Assembly (NCBI GenBank): GCA_027531145.1
Contig: JAPZRF010000009.1
Span: forward strand, 1-64,000
Reading direction: 5' to 3'
DNA length: 64,000 bases
DNA from: Brevundimonas sp.
GTDB lineage: Bacteria; Pseudomonadota; Alphaproteobacteria; Caulobacterales; Caulobacteraceae
This document shows, piece after piece, positions 1-8,991 of the stretch (position 1 is its first letter; each line of letters starts with the position of its first letter). The notes below the pieces were generated by a model that saw only the letters and a program-made list of their open reading frames with translations, had not been told where the DNA came from and did not search any database. The translations under genes and the position numbers were made by a program.

Positions 1-195
1 CCGCCGGTTCTCGTCCTCCAGCGTCTTCAGCTTCTGGGCGTCCGACACGTTCATGCCGCTGTACTTCGCCTTCCAGCGGTAGAAGGTCTGCTCGCTGATC
101 CCGTGCCGTCGGCAAACCTCCGCCGTCGGGCTTCCGGCCTCCTGCTCCCGCAGCACGCCGATGATCTGCGCCTCGTTGAACCTGCTCTTCTTCAC
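1..195 (-). CDS. IS3-family transposase OrfA, N-terminal part (runs off the window)
   Basis: Sixty-five codons read from a GTG at 195 to the window edge. The product begins [19 protein letters not shown] and continues through [18 protein letters not shown] to [13 protein letters not shown]. This is the helix-turn-helix domain of IS3 OrfA followed by the start of the leucine-zipper region. OrfA binds the IS ends and is normally fused to the DDE integrase OrfB by programmed -1 frameshifting; OrfB is not in the window. GTG is chosen because it gives the conserved MKKSRF start and lies about 60 bases inside the IS terminus. The element may be complete beyond the edge, so activity cannot be judged. 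Confidence 0.9.
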   Translation of the reverse strand, partial: MKKSRFNEAQIIGVLREQEAGSPTAEVCRRHGISEQTFYRWKAKYSGMNVSDAQKLKTLEDENRR

Positions 196-256
196 GTCCG
201 TCTCCTTGGGTGACGGACTCTCACTCAAATCGCGGGATCAGGAAGGGGGCAGGTCA
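1..256 (-). mobile_element. IS3-family insertion sequence, one end only
   Basis: Reading leftwards on the minus strand, the element begins with TGACCTGCCCCC (complement of 245-256), the TGA-type terminus of IS3-family elements, and the transposase orfA starts about 60 bases further in. The rest of the element lies outside the window. On the other side of the terminus a plus-strand reading frame begins abruptly at 258 and stops at 323, so the element appears to have landed in another gene. The subgroup (IS407-like) is inferred from the OrfA sequence and the terminus and is not proven. Confidence 0.75.
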
Positions 257-257
257 C

Positions 258-323
258 CGCGAGGCGCGCCGGATCGGCTTTCGCCTCGACGAGCTGATCG
301 ACCGTACCGACCCCGGAGCCTAG
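258..323 (+). pseudogene. 3' end of an unidentified gene cut by the IS element
   Basis: An open frame of 21 codons (starting [20 protein letters not shown]) begins at the IS terminus and ends with TAG at 321-323. The codon pattern is typical of real genes in this window, and the stop overlaps the stop of the convergent pip gene, as is common for tightly packed genes. No start codon lies between the IS end and this frame, so the gene's 5' part must lie on the far side of the insertion or be lost. The fragment is too short to name. Confidence 0.5.
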
Positions 324-1294
324 AGGCGCGCCGCCCAGTCCGTGGCCCGCACCAGACTATCGATGATGCCGGGCTCGGACGAAGCGTGGCCGGCGTCCGG
401 CACCACGTCGAGCTTCGCCTCCGGCCAGGCCCGGTGCAGCGCCCAGGCACCCCACATCGGCGTCACCACGTCGAAGCGGCCCTGGGCGATCCAGGCCGGG
501 ATGTGCCTGATCCGGCCGATGTTCTTCAGTAGCCAGCCGTCCTCTGGGAAGAAGCCGCCGTTGGTGAAGTACCAGCACTCGATCCGAGCGAAGGCGAGGG
601 CGAAGTCCGGGTCGGCGAACTTGTCGGGGCGAGCCGCTGGTCCCTCCACCGACACCGTCTCGCCCTCCCAGCTGGACCAGGCCACGGCGCAGGCACGCTG
701 CGCCTCGAGGTCCTTGCCGGTAAGACGGCGGTGATAGGCACCCATCAGATCGTGGCGCTCCGCCTCGGGAATGGGGGCGAGGAAGCGCTCCCAGGCGTCC
801 GGGAACAGCATCGAGGCGCCGTGCTGGTAGAACCAGTGCAGCTCCATCTTCGTCAGCAGGAAGATGCCGCGCAGGATCAGCGCCTGGACCCGCTCCGGAT
901 GGGTGATGGCGTAGGCCATGGCGAGGGTCGAGCCCCAGGAGCCGCCGAACACCGTCCAGGCCTCGATGCCGCAGCGCTCGCGCAGCCGCTCGATATCCTC
1001 AATCAAGGTCCAGGTGGTGTTGTCGGCAAGCGAGGCGTTCGGCGTCGACTTCCCGCAGCCGCGCTGGTCGAACAGGATGATGCGGTAGGTCTGAGGGTCG
1101 AAATAGCGCCGCATGCCCGGGTTGACCGCGCCGCCGGGACCGCCGTGTAGCACGACCACAGGTCGGCCGTTCGGGTTCCCGCACTCCTCGTAATAGATCT
1201 CGTGCACCCCGGCGGTCGGAAGGAAGCCGCTGGCGAAGGGTTCGAGCTCCGGGAACAGGTCGCGGCGGCCGGTCGGGGTCGTGGGAAACAGCAT
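320..1294 (-). CDS. pip: Prolyl aminopeptidase (proline iminopeptidase), family S33
   Basis: The 324-residue product has the usual length for Pip, a cytosolic alpha/beta hydrolase that removes N-terminal proline from peptides. The oxyanion HGGPGG loop is near residue 50, the nucleophile elbow is GGSWGS near residue 117, the acid is the Asp of GRFDVVTP and the base is the His of DAGHASS. All catalytic elements are therefore intact. The start [16 protein letters not shown] matches the family's typical N-terminus. The gene is convergent with the truncated frame at 258-323 and has the same orientation as the DUF423 gene 42 bases upstream. Confidence 0.93.
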   Translation of the reverse strand: MLFPTTPTGRRDLFPELEPFASGFLPTAGVHEIYYEECGNPNGRPVVVLHGGPGGAVNPGMRRYFDPQTYRIILFDQRGCGKSTPNASLADNTTWTLIEDIERLRERCGIEAWTVFGGSWGSTLAMAYAITHPERVQALILRGIFLLTKMELHWFYQHGASMLFPDAWERFLAPIPEAERHDLMGAYHRRLTGKDLEAQRACAVAWSSWEGETVSVEGPAARPDKFADPDFALAFARIECWYFTNGGFFPEDGWLLKNIGRIRHIPAWIAQGRFDVVTPMWGAWALHRAWPEAKLDVVPDAGHASSEPGIIDSLVRATDWAARL

Positions 1295-1336
1295 GGGGAA
1301 CTCGGTGCTCCGGAAGAGGCGCGCTGCGGTCGACGA

Positions 1337-1726
1337 TCAAGTGGACGATGCCGGCGAGGCCGGGTGCGAGGGCAGGGGGCGCAGGGCTCCGGCGGCGAGG
1401 CCGAGCCAGCCGAGGATCATCAGGCTGCTGCCCAGAGGCGCGACGGCCCCCATCACGCCGATGTCGAGCAGGGCGATCCCCGCGAGGGCCAGGGAGAACA
1501 ATAGCCCGCCGCTTGCCGCGAGCCAGCCCCCCAACCGCATCAGTCCCGGCGGTGCCGCGAGCGCGCAGATGAACCCGAGGACCGCGTGCACCCCCTGGTA
1601 CTGGGCACCGGTCCGCAACAGAGCCTCGGCCTTCGGCTCTACGCCATGCGCGGCGAACGCCCCGAGAGCCACCGAAAGGGCGCCGCTGAGGGCCGCGAAC
1701 ACGGCGAGGCGGAGAGCGTGAGTCAT
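1337..1726 (-). CDS. DUF423 family small membrane protein (YgdD-like)
   Basis: The 129-residue protein has four predicted membrane segments. It carries the family signatures GAFAAHGV near residue 25, YQGVHA near residue 45 and MGAVAPLGSSLMILGWL near the C-terminus, which define DUF423 (YgdD/YwdK). The family function is unknown. The gene is divergent from the MFS transporter at 1777, with a 50-base shared upstream region, and is followed by pip on the same strand. Confidence 0.85.
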   Translation of the reverse strand: MTHALRLAVFAALSGALSVALGAFAAHGVEPKAEALLRTGAQYQGVHAVLGFICALAAPPGLMRLGGWLAASGGLLFSLALAGIALLDIGVMGAVAPLGSSLMILGWLGLAAGALRPLPSHPASPASST

Positions 1727-1776
1727 TTCTGTGAACCTAACCGACGGGATTCCGAAAGTCTGCTATCGCGCGGCCC

Positions 1777-2946
1777 ATGAACGCCGCTGTCCGGATGGGT
1801 CTGCTCTATGTGTTGCTCTTCGGCGCCACCGGCGTCAGCCTGCCCTTTGCTGGCTTGTGGTTCCGCGAGCAGGGGCTGAGTGGCACCGAGATCGGGGCGC
1901 TTCTGGCCGCTCCCACTCTGGCCCGGCTGGTGGTCGGACCGCTGCTGGCCGTCTGGGCCGACGGCTTCCGCCTGCGACGCACACCAATCGCCATGCTCGG
2001 CGTGGTGGCCGCGCTGGGCTATGGTGCCGCGGGTCTGGTCGAAGGCTTCGCCCTGTGGCTGCCGCTCTGGTTCATCGGCGCCTCGGCCGCCGCGGCGATC
2101 ATCCCGCTCACCGATGTGCTGACGCTGCGACTGGGCCGAAGCCGCGGCTTCGCCTTCGCCCCGACCCGCAGCGCCGGCTCGATCGCCTTTGTCATCGCCA
2201 ATGTGGCCATGGGCGGGCTGCTACTGCGCGCGCCGGCGGATATCATTATCCTGTGGGTCGCCGTCGCCAGCCTGCTGACGGGGGCGGTCGCTCTTCTGGC
2301 CCCGCCGGAGCCGGTCGTTGAAGGACCGGTCCCGCCGCCGGGACGCGAGCGCTTCGCCGGCCTCGGTCGTCTTGTCGCCGACCCGGTCTTCATGACGGCC
2401 ATCGTCGCGGTCGGGGCGATCCAGGCCAGCCACGCCTTCTACTATGCCTTCTCGGCCGTGGAATGGAAGGCGCGCGGCATCTCCGAGGGCACGATCGGTC
2501 TGCTGTGGGGCTTCAGCGTGATGGCCGAGGTGCTGTGGATGTGGGTGGTGGAGCCGTGGAGACGCCGTGCTGGCATCGGGCCGGTGACCCTGCTCGGCTG
2601 GGGCGCGGCCTTTGCCGTCATCCGCTGGTCGGTGCTGGCCCTTGCGCCCCCGGCCTGGGCGCTCTGGCCGCTTCAGGCTCTCCATGCCTTCACCTTCGCC
2701 GCGGTGTTCCTGGCGGGGCTCGAGTTGGTCGAGCGGCTCAGCGCACCGCAGCACCAGACCGCGGCCCAGACCCTGTCCTCCGCCCTGTCGTCCGGCGTGC
2801 TGATCGGACTGGCGACTGTGGTGTCCGGCCCCCTGTATGACACCTATGGGGCTACCGGCTACGTCGCCATGGCGCTGATGGCGGCAGCCGGGGGGCTCGC
2901 GGCCCTGCGGCTGGGGGGTCGGCTCGGGGGTCCGGCTCAGGCCTGA
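1777..2946 (+). CDS. MFS transporter, HcaT/MFS_1-like family
   Basis: The 389-residue polytopic protein has about twelve hydrophobic segments in two halves. The first-half pattern (GATGVSLPFAGLWFREQGLSG, with a charged ADGFRLRRT loop between helices 2 and 3) resembles the MFS_1-like group that includes the 3-phenylpropionate permease HcaT and nucleoside-type transporters. The substrate cannot be deduced. The 3' end overlaps the convergent gene at 2937-3491 by 10 bases. Confidence 0.82.
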   Translation: MNAAVRMGLLYVLLFGATGVSLPFAGLWFREQGLSGTEIGALLAAPTLARLVVGPLLAVWADGFRLRRTPIAMLGVVAALGYGAAGLVEGFALWLPLWFIGASAAAAIIPLTDVLTLRLGRSRGFAFAPTRSAGSIAFVIANVAMGGLLLRAPADIIILWVAVASLLTGAVALLAPPEPVVEGPVPPPGRERFAGLGRLVADPVFMTAIVAVGAIQASHAFYYAFSAVEWKARGISEGTIGLLWGFSVMAEVLWMWVVEPWRRRAGIGPVTLLGWGAAFAVIRWSVLALAPPAWALWPLQALHAFTFAAVFLAGLELVERLSAPQHQTAAQTLSSALSSGVLIGLATVVSGPLYDTYGATGYVAMALMAAAGGLAALRLGGRLGGPAQA

Positions 2947-3491
2947 CGGGGCAGGGGCCCCAGACGCCGACCGATGGCCTCGGCGCAGGCTGCCGCCGCT
3001 GTCTGCAGCCGCTCGACCGCCGCATCCTGGGGGGCGCGAAGCAGGCCGACCGGTGGCGTGTCACGCTGGTCGCTGAGGCCGGCGAGGACATCATAGAAGA
3101 GGACGCCTGCGGCGTCGGCCGGTACGCTGGAGACCACCTCGACCGCCTCGCCGTGTTCGGCAAGGGCCCGGATCAGTTCGGTCATCGGCGCGGTCGCCCG
3201 GGCCACACAGGGAGCGATCGGATGCAGCCGGGCACCGTCGGGCGTGCGGTTCTCGGCGCGCAGCTGCAGCTGGAAGGCACCCTCGGAACGACCCGGCGCA
3301 ATGAGCAGCAGGCCCTGGATTTCGCCGGCATCCAGCGCACCCAGCAGGGCTTCGGTCGTGCCGCCCACGCTGCGATAGCCTGCGGCCACGCCCGGGCCGG
3401 ACGGCGGCAGCGCGACACCCGGCAGGCCTACTACGCAGAGACCCACGTGGGGACGTCGGGCGACCTCGGCCTCGAAGATCGGATCCAGCAT
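2937..3491 (-). CDS. Hypothetical protein, possibly a non-catalytic pyroglutamyl-peptidase-like protein
   Basis: The 184-residue product has no clear signal peptide or membrane helix. Around residues 112-150 the pattern VEVVSSVPADAAGVLFYDVLAGL, then PVGLLRAP, loosely follows the pyrrolidone carboxyl peptidase (C15) layout, where VS..AG.YLCN..Y carries the catalytic Cys and a later His precedes a Pro. Both catalytic positions are replaced here (no Cys in AGVLFYD, Arg in LLRAP). If the relation is real the protein is inactive as a peptidase. The match is by eye only; the gene itself is likely real because of its codon use and its position between two clear genes. Confidence 0.45.
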   Translation of the reverse strand: MLDPIFEAEVARRPHVGLCVVGLPGVALPPSGPGVAAGYRSVGGTTEALLGALDAGEIQGLLLIAPGRSEGAFQLQLRAENRTPDGARLHPIAPCVARATAPMTELIRALAEHGEAVEVVSSVPADAAGVLFYDVLAGLSDQRDTPPVGLLRAPQDAAVERLQTAAAACAEAIGRRLGPLPRQA

Positions 3492-3624
3492 GGGCCCCCG
3501 GCGTCCGTGACGGTGTCATGACGACGGCGCGACCCTGCGGCGGAGGTCGGCCGGAGGTCAACCCCCGAAAGCGCTCCTGCAACGCGGAGGCCCGCGTTGC
3601 GTGGCTCCGGGGGCGCAGTCCCGA

Positions 3625-3673
3625 CTCTCAGGCCCAGCTCTCAGGCCCAGCTCTGAGGCCCAGCTCTCAGGCC
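3625..3673. repeat. Short tandem repeat, about 3.8 copies of a 13-base unit
   Basis: The unit CTCTCAGGCCCAG is repeated at 3625, 3638, 3651 (one substitution, CTCTGAGG) and 3664 (partial). The array runs into the tipN-like gene and supplies its stop codon (TGA, complement of 3667-3669). Each extra unit would move where the protein ends by changing the sequence at the stop. Confidence 0.85.
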
Positions 3674-6309
3674 AGGTCGCCGACCGCCGCGTCCAGCAGC
3701 AGGAAGGCTCGGCCGGCGTCGCTGTGCAGCCGGTCGATCACCGCGTCTGCGTCGCCCCGGCGTGCAGCGTCGGCGAGCTGGCGCGCCAACAGCCGCACAT
3801 ATCGCTCGACGTCGGCGCGCAGCTCCGGATCGGCCAGCACCTTGCGCGATACACTGCGGACCGCCGCCGGGGCCACGCGGCGCACCACTTGCCGCGCACC
3901 ATCCGCATCGTCCCGGGCAAGGGCGGCAGCGGCGTCCTCGACGCGGGCCCGGGGAAGGAGCGCGTTCGGATCGACGCCCATGCGGCGGATCGCCTGGCCG
4001 ACCCGGGCCTGGGTAGCTTCCAGATCGGCTTCGCTCACCGGCGGTGTCGGCACGGGCGTGTCGAGTTGCAGTGAGGCCTCGGACGGCCCCTCTAGGTCGC
4101 TCCAGTCCAGCGACCCGCCAACCGCCGCCGGGGGCGGGACAAGGCCGTCCGGCGACAGCCGGCCGCGCAGGCCGAAGGCGCGCGAGGGCTCCGGCTCGGG
4201 ACGGGCCGGGCGACGGGGCGGCGGCCCGCTGAACGGCAGGGGGGGCAGGCTCTCCGGCGGCCGCGGTGGCGTGCGCCGCCCGCCCGGCGTCTCGCCCGAC
4301 ACCACGCCCATCAGCCGCACCGTTTCACTGAGCATGTCGTAGTTGCGGCGCACCCGCTCCTGGAAGCCAGCCTCCAGCGCATCAGTTTCGGTCTGGGCGC
4401 GGCGGGCAGCTTCGGCCAAGGCGTTCAGTCCGGCGTCCACCGTCTGCTCGAGGGCCCGCATCTGGGCCTGGGTGTCCTGCGGGAGGCTGCGCGAGCGGGC
4501 CTCGACCTCGGCCACGGAGGTGCGGACGATTTCCAGCGACTGACCCAGCCGCTCCAGCATGCTCTCGAGCCGGGCTACGGTCTCTTCGCCGGTACGTTCC
4601 ACCATGTCCGCGGCCCCGGCCGCTAGACGCCGAGCCTCCTCCAGCCGGGCGTCGGCTGCGGCGTCGGCCTTCTGCGCCGACTCGAACAGGGCCTCGCCCA
4701 GACGGTCGGCCCGGATCTGCGCCTGCTCTGCGGCGGCGTCCGCCGCCAGACGAGCATCGTCGGCGGTGGCCTTGAGCGCCTCGAGCGCGCGGCGGGTTTC
4801 CTCGACCAGCGTGTCGCGGGCGTCGGCGGCGAGGGCGTCGAACTTGTCCAGCGCCATCTTGGTGGCGGCGTCGAACTCGTCCGACTCGCGGGCGGCCATC
4901 TCCATCAGGCCGCGGAATTGCTCGGCGGCCGCCTCGACGAGGTCGCGCAGGGTCTCGCCGGCTCGCTGCGACACGTCGCCAAGGTCGGCGGCGGCGGTCC
5001 TGGTCTGGCCCAGCTGTTCGATCAGCTGTGCCCGCTGGCTTTCGACCAGGGCCGAGAAGTCTTCCTGGTCTGTGCGCAAGGCATAGGCCGCCTGCACGAG
5101 GGCGGCGCGCTGCTGGCCGAGCCCTTCCTCGACCGACTGGATCTGTTCGGCCACGCCAGCGCCGGCGTTCTCGAGCCGCAGGGTCTGGCGGGCGAGATCG
5201 TCCGAGGCGAGCCGGGCGGCGTCCTGGGCCTCCTGGGCGGCGGCGGCCAGGTCGGCGGCGCGGGCGGCCAGCGTCGCCTCGGCCTCGCGCAGCTGGGCCT
5301 GGGCCAGATCGGATGCGTCGCCGATCATGCGCGACTGCCGCTCGACGGCATCGACGACCGCGGCGGCCTGACGGTCGAGGTTGGCGGTCAGCCCGGTCAT
5401 CGCCTCGCGTTCCGCGGACAGCTTGTCCGATAGGCGGTGCGCAAGGCGCGCAGCCGTCTCGGCGGTATCGTTGAGTCGGCGGGTTTCCTCGCCGAGCGTC
5501 TCACGCAACAGGTTCAGGTCCTGACGGGCCCGTTCGGTGGCGAGAGTGACCTGGTCGATGTCCGCGCGCAGGCTCTGCATGACCTGGCCAGCCTCACGCG
5601 CGGCCAGGGTGGTGGGGGCCGTCAGGCTCTCGGCCAGCTCTCGGGCGCGGCGCACCTCATAGGCGAGGCGTCGGCTTTGCCGCAGCGCCTGGGCGATCAG
5701 CAGGATCAGCCCGGCCGGCGCGACGGCCAGCAGGGCGTACACGGCGACCCGCAGGGGCTCGAACTCGACAGCGCCCGAGGCGATCTCGAAAGCCAGCCAG
5801 CTGGCCACGCCGCCGGTCCAGACGAGCGCCGCCGTCGTGGCGGCCAGTCCGGGGCCCCGCCCTTCGGCCGGTGGACTGCGCAATGGCGTCAGGGCCGTAG
5901 CGTCGCGCGCCGGCGGGTTGGCGGTCTGGACCGGCTCGGGCAGCGTCGGCTCCTGGCGGCGAGCGGGCGGTGCCCCGACGGTCGGATCCGCCATCTCGCG
6001 CAGCGGCGGGGTAGCTTCCGGGGCCGGGGACAGACGGAGGGCACCTTCCTCGGCCAGCCGGCGGCGGCGGCGCTCGGACAGCACCGGACGGTGCGGACCG
6101 GGGCGCGCCTCGGCGCGCGGTTCCGGTCGGGGTTCGGGAAGTGGCTCCAGCTCCAGCCAGTTATCCGGTGGCGGCAGGTCGTGGGGCGTCCCGGGCGCTG
6201 CAGCGGTCGTCTCTTCCGCGGTCCCTTCCGCACTGGTCGGGGGCGCAGCGGCGTCCTCTGCGGGGTCATGAAGGGTGAGAGGCTGCCGTGGGCGGCGGGT
6301 CATCGTCAT
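3667..6309 (-). CDS. tipN: TipN-like polarity (birth-scar) protein: two membrane helices plus a long coiled coil
   Basis: The 880-residue product begins MTMTRRPRQPLTLHDPAED. A Pro/Glu-rich stretch runs to about residue 150, two membrane helices lie at about 155-177 and 186-208, an Ala/Glu/Arg/Leu-rich coiled coil covers about 215-680, and a Pro-rich linker leads to a helical C-terminal region (about 750-880). This is the layout and length of Caulobacter TipN, the new-pole marker that guides flagellum placement and chromosome segregation. The identification rests on layout, N-terminal sequence and inferred host, not on an alignment. The product is expected in the inner membrane at the new pole. 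Confidence 0.75.
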   Translation of the reverse strand: MTMTRRPRQPLTLHDPAEDAAAPPTSAEGTAEETTAAAPGTPHDLPPPDNWLELEPLPEPRPEPRAEARPGPHRPVLSERRRRRLAEEGALRLSPAPEATPPLREMADPTVGAPPARRQEPTLPEPVQTANPPARDATALTPLRSPPAEGRGPGLAATTAALVWTGGVASWLAFEIASGAVEFEPLRVAVYALLAVAPAGLILLIAQALRQSRRLAYEVRRARELAESLTAPTTLAAREAGQVMQSLRADIDQVTLATERARQDLNLLRETLGEETRRLNDTAETAARLAHRLSDKLSAEREAMTGLTANLDRQAAAVVDAVERQSRMIGDASDLAQAQLREAEATLAARAADLAAAAQEAQDAARLASDDLARQTLRLENAGAGVAEQIQSVEEGLGQQRAALVQAAYALRTDQEDFSALVESQRAQLIEQLGQTRTAAADLGDVSQRAGETLRDLVEAAAEQFRGLMEMAARESDEFDAATKMALDKFDALAADARDTLVEETRRALEALKATADDARLAADAAAEQAQIRADRLGEALFESAQKADAAADARLEEARRLAAGAADMVERTGEETVARLESMLERLGQSLEIVRTSVAEVEARSRSLPQDTQAQMRALEQTVDAGLNALAEAARRAQTETDALEAGFQERVRRNYDMLSETVRLMGVVSGETPGGRRTPPRPPESLPPLPFSGPPPRRPARPEPEPSRAFGLRGRLSPDGLVPPPAAVGGSLDWSDLEGPSEASLQLDTPVPTPPVSEADLEATQARVGQAIRRMGVDPNALLPRARVEDAAAALARDDADGARQVVRRVAPAAVRSVSRKVLADPELRADVERYVRLLARQLADAARRGDADAVIDRLHSDAGRAFLLLDAAVGDLA

Positions 6310-6410
6310 CCGGTCTCGAGTGGCGACTCAGCCTGCAGGCAGGGCGGGCTCGCGCAGGCGAAGACCCTAGCCGGTCGTGATCGCGGCGGGAAGGGCGCGT
6401 GGCCCCTGCG

Positions 6411-6593
6411 TCAGCACTTGGGCTCGACGGTGACGAGAGCGGCCGGGCCGGTTCCGGACGCGACGCAGTCAGACACGCGGCGAACTTCGGGCTGATCGTC
6501 GGCCGGGCGACGAATCTCGACGCCGAACTGGGCGAGCGCGGAAGCGGCCAGCAGCACCAGAAAGCCTGCGATCAGGTCAATCAGCGCCTGCAT
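6411..6593 (-). CDS. Small single-pass membrane protein
   Basis: The 60-residue product starts MQALIDLIAGFLVLLAASALAQ, one membrane helix or uncleaved signal anchor, followed by a short charged tail ending in Cys. A strong ribosome site (GGGAAGGGAAG directly before ATG) supports translation. It lies about 100 bases upstream of the tipN-like gene on the same strand and may be co-transcribed with it. Function unknown. Confidence 0.55.
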   Translation of the reverse strand: MQALIDLIAGFLVLLAASALAQFGVEIRRPADDQPEVRRVSDCVASGTGPAALVTVEPKC

Positions 6594-6750
6594 CTTCCCT
6601 TCCCTGACGACATGATCACCTCTTTATGCGCGCAGCACGCGCGTCAAACAAGCGCCGCGCCCATGAACAAATCGTCACCGCCCCCGACTAGGCAGGAACG
6701 CCGGGACGGTTAAGGCTTTTCGGCGAAGGTCAGGAGGAGCGAAAGCGGAC

Positions 6751-8202
6751 ATGGAGCGCGGGCCCGGAACGTCGCCGCCGTTGCTCGACCCAGGTCGCAC
6801 CTGCTGGCAGGTCGCGAAGGCCGACCGGTTCGCCATCCTGCTGGACACGGCGGCCTATTTCGAGGCCCTGGACCAGGCCCTGGCGGCGGCGCGTCGTTCG
6901 GTGATCGTGCTGGGCTGGCAGTTCGATCCGCGCACTCGCCTCGACCCTCACGCCGAGGGACGGGACGCCGAGATCGGGCGGCGCCTGCGCCGCATGGTGC
7001 GGCAGAATCCGGACCTAGACGTTCGGCTGCTGATCTGGCGCTCACCGATCCTGATCGCCGCCTCGCAGGGGTTCTATCCGCACCGCGCCCAGGCCTGGTT
7101 CCGCAAGCGCCTGGTCGAGCTGCACCTCGATTCCCCAGGACCGATCGGTGCCTGTCATCACCAGAAGGTGGTACTGATCGATGAGGCGGTGGCTTTCGTC
7201 GGCGGCGGCGATATCGCGACGGACCGGTGGGATACGCCGGAGCACCTCGACGGCGATGCGCGTCGCGCCATGCCCGGCGGGCGTATTGCGCCGCCTCGGC
7301 ACGAGACCATGTGCGTGCTCGACGGCGACGCCGCCCGCGCCGTGGCCGACCTGGTGCGGGAGCGCTGGCATCACGCTACCTGGGAGCGCACCGCGCCGGT
7401 CACGGTTCGCAGCGACCCCTGGCCGGTCGGGGTGACGCCGCACCTGACTGACGTGCGCGTCGGCATCGCCCGGACCGAGCCCGGCTGGCGCGGCCGTCCC
7501 GAGGTGCGCGAGAACGAGGCGCTGCATCTGGCGGCCATCGCGGCGGCGCGAAGCCTCATCTATTTCGAGAACCAGTACTTCACCTCGACAGTGATCGCCG
7601 AGGCGCTAGCCGCGCGGCTGGCCGAGCCGGACGGTCCCGAGATCGTGCTGGTCACCACCGGGCGCAGTCCCAGCTGGTTCGACGCCATGACCATGGACAC
7701 GGCCCGCGCCGAGATTCTGTACAGACTGGAACAGGTGGACCATCATCACCGCCTGTTCGCCTTCAGCCCCATGACCGAGGGCCGCGACCGCCTGATCGTC
7801 CATGCCAAGGTGACGATCGTTGACGACGCCCTGCTGCGCATCGGCTCCACCAATCTGAATAACCGGTCGATGGGCTTCGACACCGAGTGCGACGTGGCCG
7901 TCGAGCCGCCGGATGAGGCGGGGCGCGCCGTGCTCAGGGCCTTCCGGCACAACACCATCGCCCACTTCCTAGGCCAGTCCGCCGAGGCGTTCGCGGCGAT
8001 GGAGGCGCTCGAGGGCTCGACCGGCCGGGCCATCCTCAAGCTGGCGGACGGGCGCATGCGCCTGCTCGGCGAAGACCGGCCGACCCCGTTCGAGCAGATG
8101 GTAGCCGAATGGCAGCTGGGCGACCCCCATTCGCCGCGTGACGCCTTCCGGCCGTGGCGGCGTCGCCTCCGCTCGCAGCGGCCGCGCGTCACCCGGACCT
8201 AG
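6751..8202 (+). CDS. Phospholipase D superfamily protein with two HKD motifs
   Basis: The 483-residue product has both PLD catalytic motifs: HHQKVVLID near residue 135 and VHAKVTIVD near residue 350, each followed by the GG/GS-N pattern (GGGDIATD, GSTNLNNRS). This is the cardiolipin-synthase/PLD type of phosphatidyltransferase or phosphodiesterase. It lacks the N-terminal membrane helices of classical cardiolipin synthases, so a soluble PLD is more likely. The ATG at 6751 has AGGAGGAG upstream. It is convergent with the EEP gene, overlapping by four bases; an EEP nuclease next to a PLD protein is a common pairing. Confidence 0.88.
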   Translation: MERGPGTSPPLLDPGRTCWQVAKADRFAILLDTAAYFEALDQALAAARRSVIVLGWQFDPRTRLDPHAEGRDAEIGRRLRRMVRQNPDLDVRLLIWRSPILIAASQGFYPHRAQAWFRKRLVELHLDSPGPIGACHHQKVVLIDEAVAFVGGGDIATDRWDTPEHLDGDARRAMPGGRIAPPRHETMCVLDGDAARAVADLVRERWHHATWERTAPVTVRSDPWPVGVTPHLTDVRVGIARTEPGWRGRPEVRENEALHLAAIAAARSLIYFENQYFTSTVIAEALAARLAEPDGPEIVLVTTGRSPSWFDAMTMDTARAEILYRLEQVDHHHRLFAFSPMTEGRDRLIVHAKVTIVDDALLRIGSTNLNNRSMGFDTECDVAVEPPDEAGRAVLRAFRHNTIAHFLGQSAEAFAAMEALEGSTGRAILKLADGRMRLLGEDRPTPFEQMVAEWQLGDPHSPRDAFRPWRRRLRSQRPRVTRT

Positions 8203-8945
8203 ACAGGCTCAGACGTCCTGATTTCGAAATCCAGCACCAGCGGCAGGTGGTCCGACGCCATCCGCGCCAGCGGCGAGAATGCGGCCATGACGGCCGTCGG
8301 CCGGATCTCCGGACTTATGAAGGCATGGTCGATGCGGATGGCCGGGAAGCCGGACGGAAAAGTCTTGACCGTCGGAGACTGCCCCAGCCGTCGCTGGGCG
8401 TCCGCCAGCCGGGCGGTCAGCAGCCGATATGGACGGGTGATTGAGGTGGCGTTGAAGTCGCCGGCCAGAATGACGGGGCCGGTCATTTCCGGGTGGTCCA
8501 GCCAAGCCCGACCCGCCAGGGCCGCGGCCTGCAATCGCTGCTCGCGCGGCACCAGCCCGAGATGGGTATTGATGACGTTCAGCGGCTGGCCGTCGACCTC
8601 GATCCGTACCCACAGCGCGCCCCGCGGCTCCAGACCGGGAATGCCGGCGAGCGTCGGCAGGGGCCCGGCCTTGACCAGTCTTTCGGGGTGAGGCGTCAGG
8701 ATGGCGTCTCCATAGAGCTCGGCCTCGATGGTCATGGCCGGGTGGAAGTGCAGGCCCATGCCCAGCCTGTCGGCGATCGCCGCCGCCTGATCGACATGGC
8801 CGGTGCGCGCCCGCCCGACGTCCAGCTCCTGCAGGCAGACGATGTCCGGCGCATGTTCGGCGATGACCGCCGCCACGCGGTCCATATCGAGCCGGCGGTC
8901 GCCGCCGACGCAGCGGTGGACGTTCCAGGTCATCAGCCGCGGCAT
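8199..8945 (-). CDS. Endonuclease/exonuclease/phosphatase (EEP) family protein
   Basis: The 248-residue product has the EEP order of motifs: TWNVHRC near residue 6, LQELD near residue 39 (metal-binding Glu), INTHLGL near residue 126, AGDFNA near residue 161 and RIDHAFIS near residue 205, ending in a SDHLP motif with the catalytic Asp/His. It is a metal-dependent phosphodiesterase or phosphatase of unknown substrate; membrane lipid or nucleic acid are both possible. No signal peptide is seen. Confidence 0.87.
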   Translation of the reverse strand: MPRLMTWNVHRCVGGDRRLDMDRVAAVIAEHAPDIVCLQELDVGRARTGHVDQAAAIADRLGMGLHFHPAMTIEAELYGDAILTPHPERLVKAGPLPTLAGIPGLEPRGALWVRIEVDGQPLNVINTHLGLVPREQRLQAAALAGRAWLDHPEMTGPVILAGDFNATSITRPYRLLTARLADAQRRLGQSPTVKTFPSGFPAIRIDHAFISPEIRPTAVMAAFSPLARMASDHLPLVLDFEIRTSEPV

Positions 8946-8991
8946 GCGGGGCCCTATCGGGGCGGCCGGCGCCGGTCGGCCAGCAGGCCAC

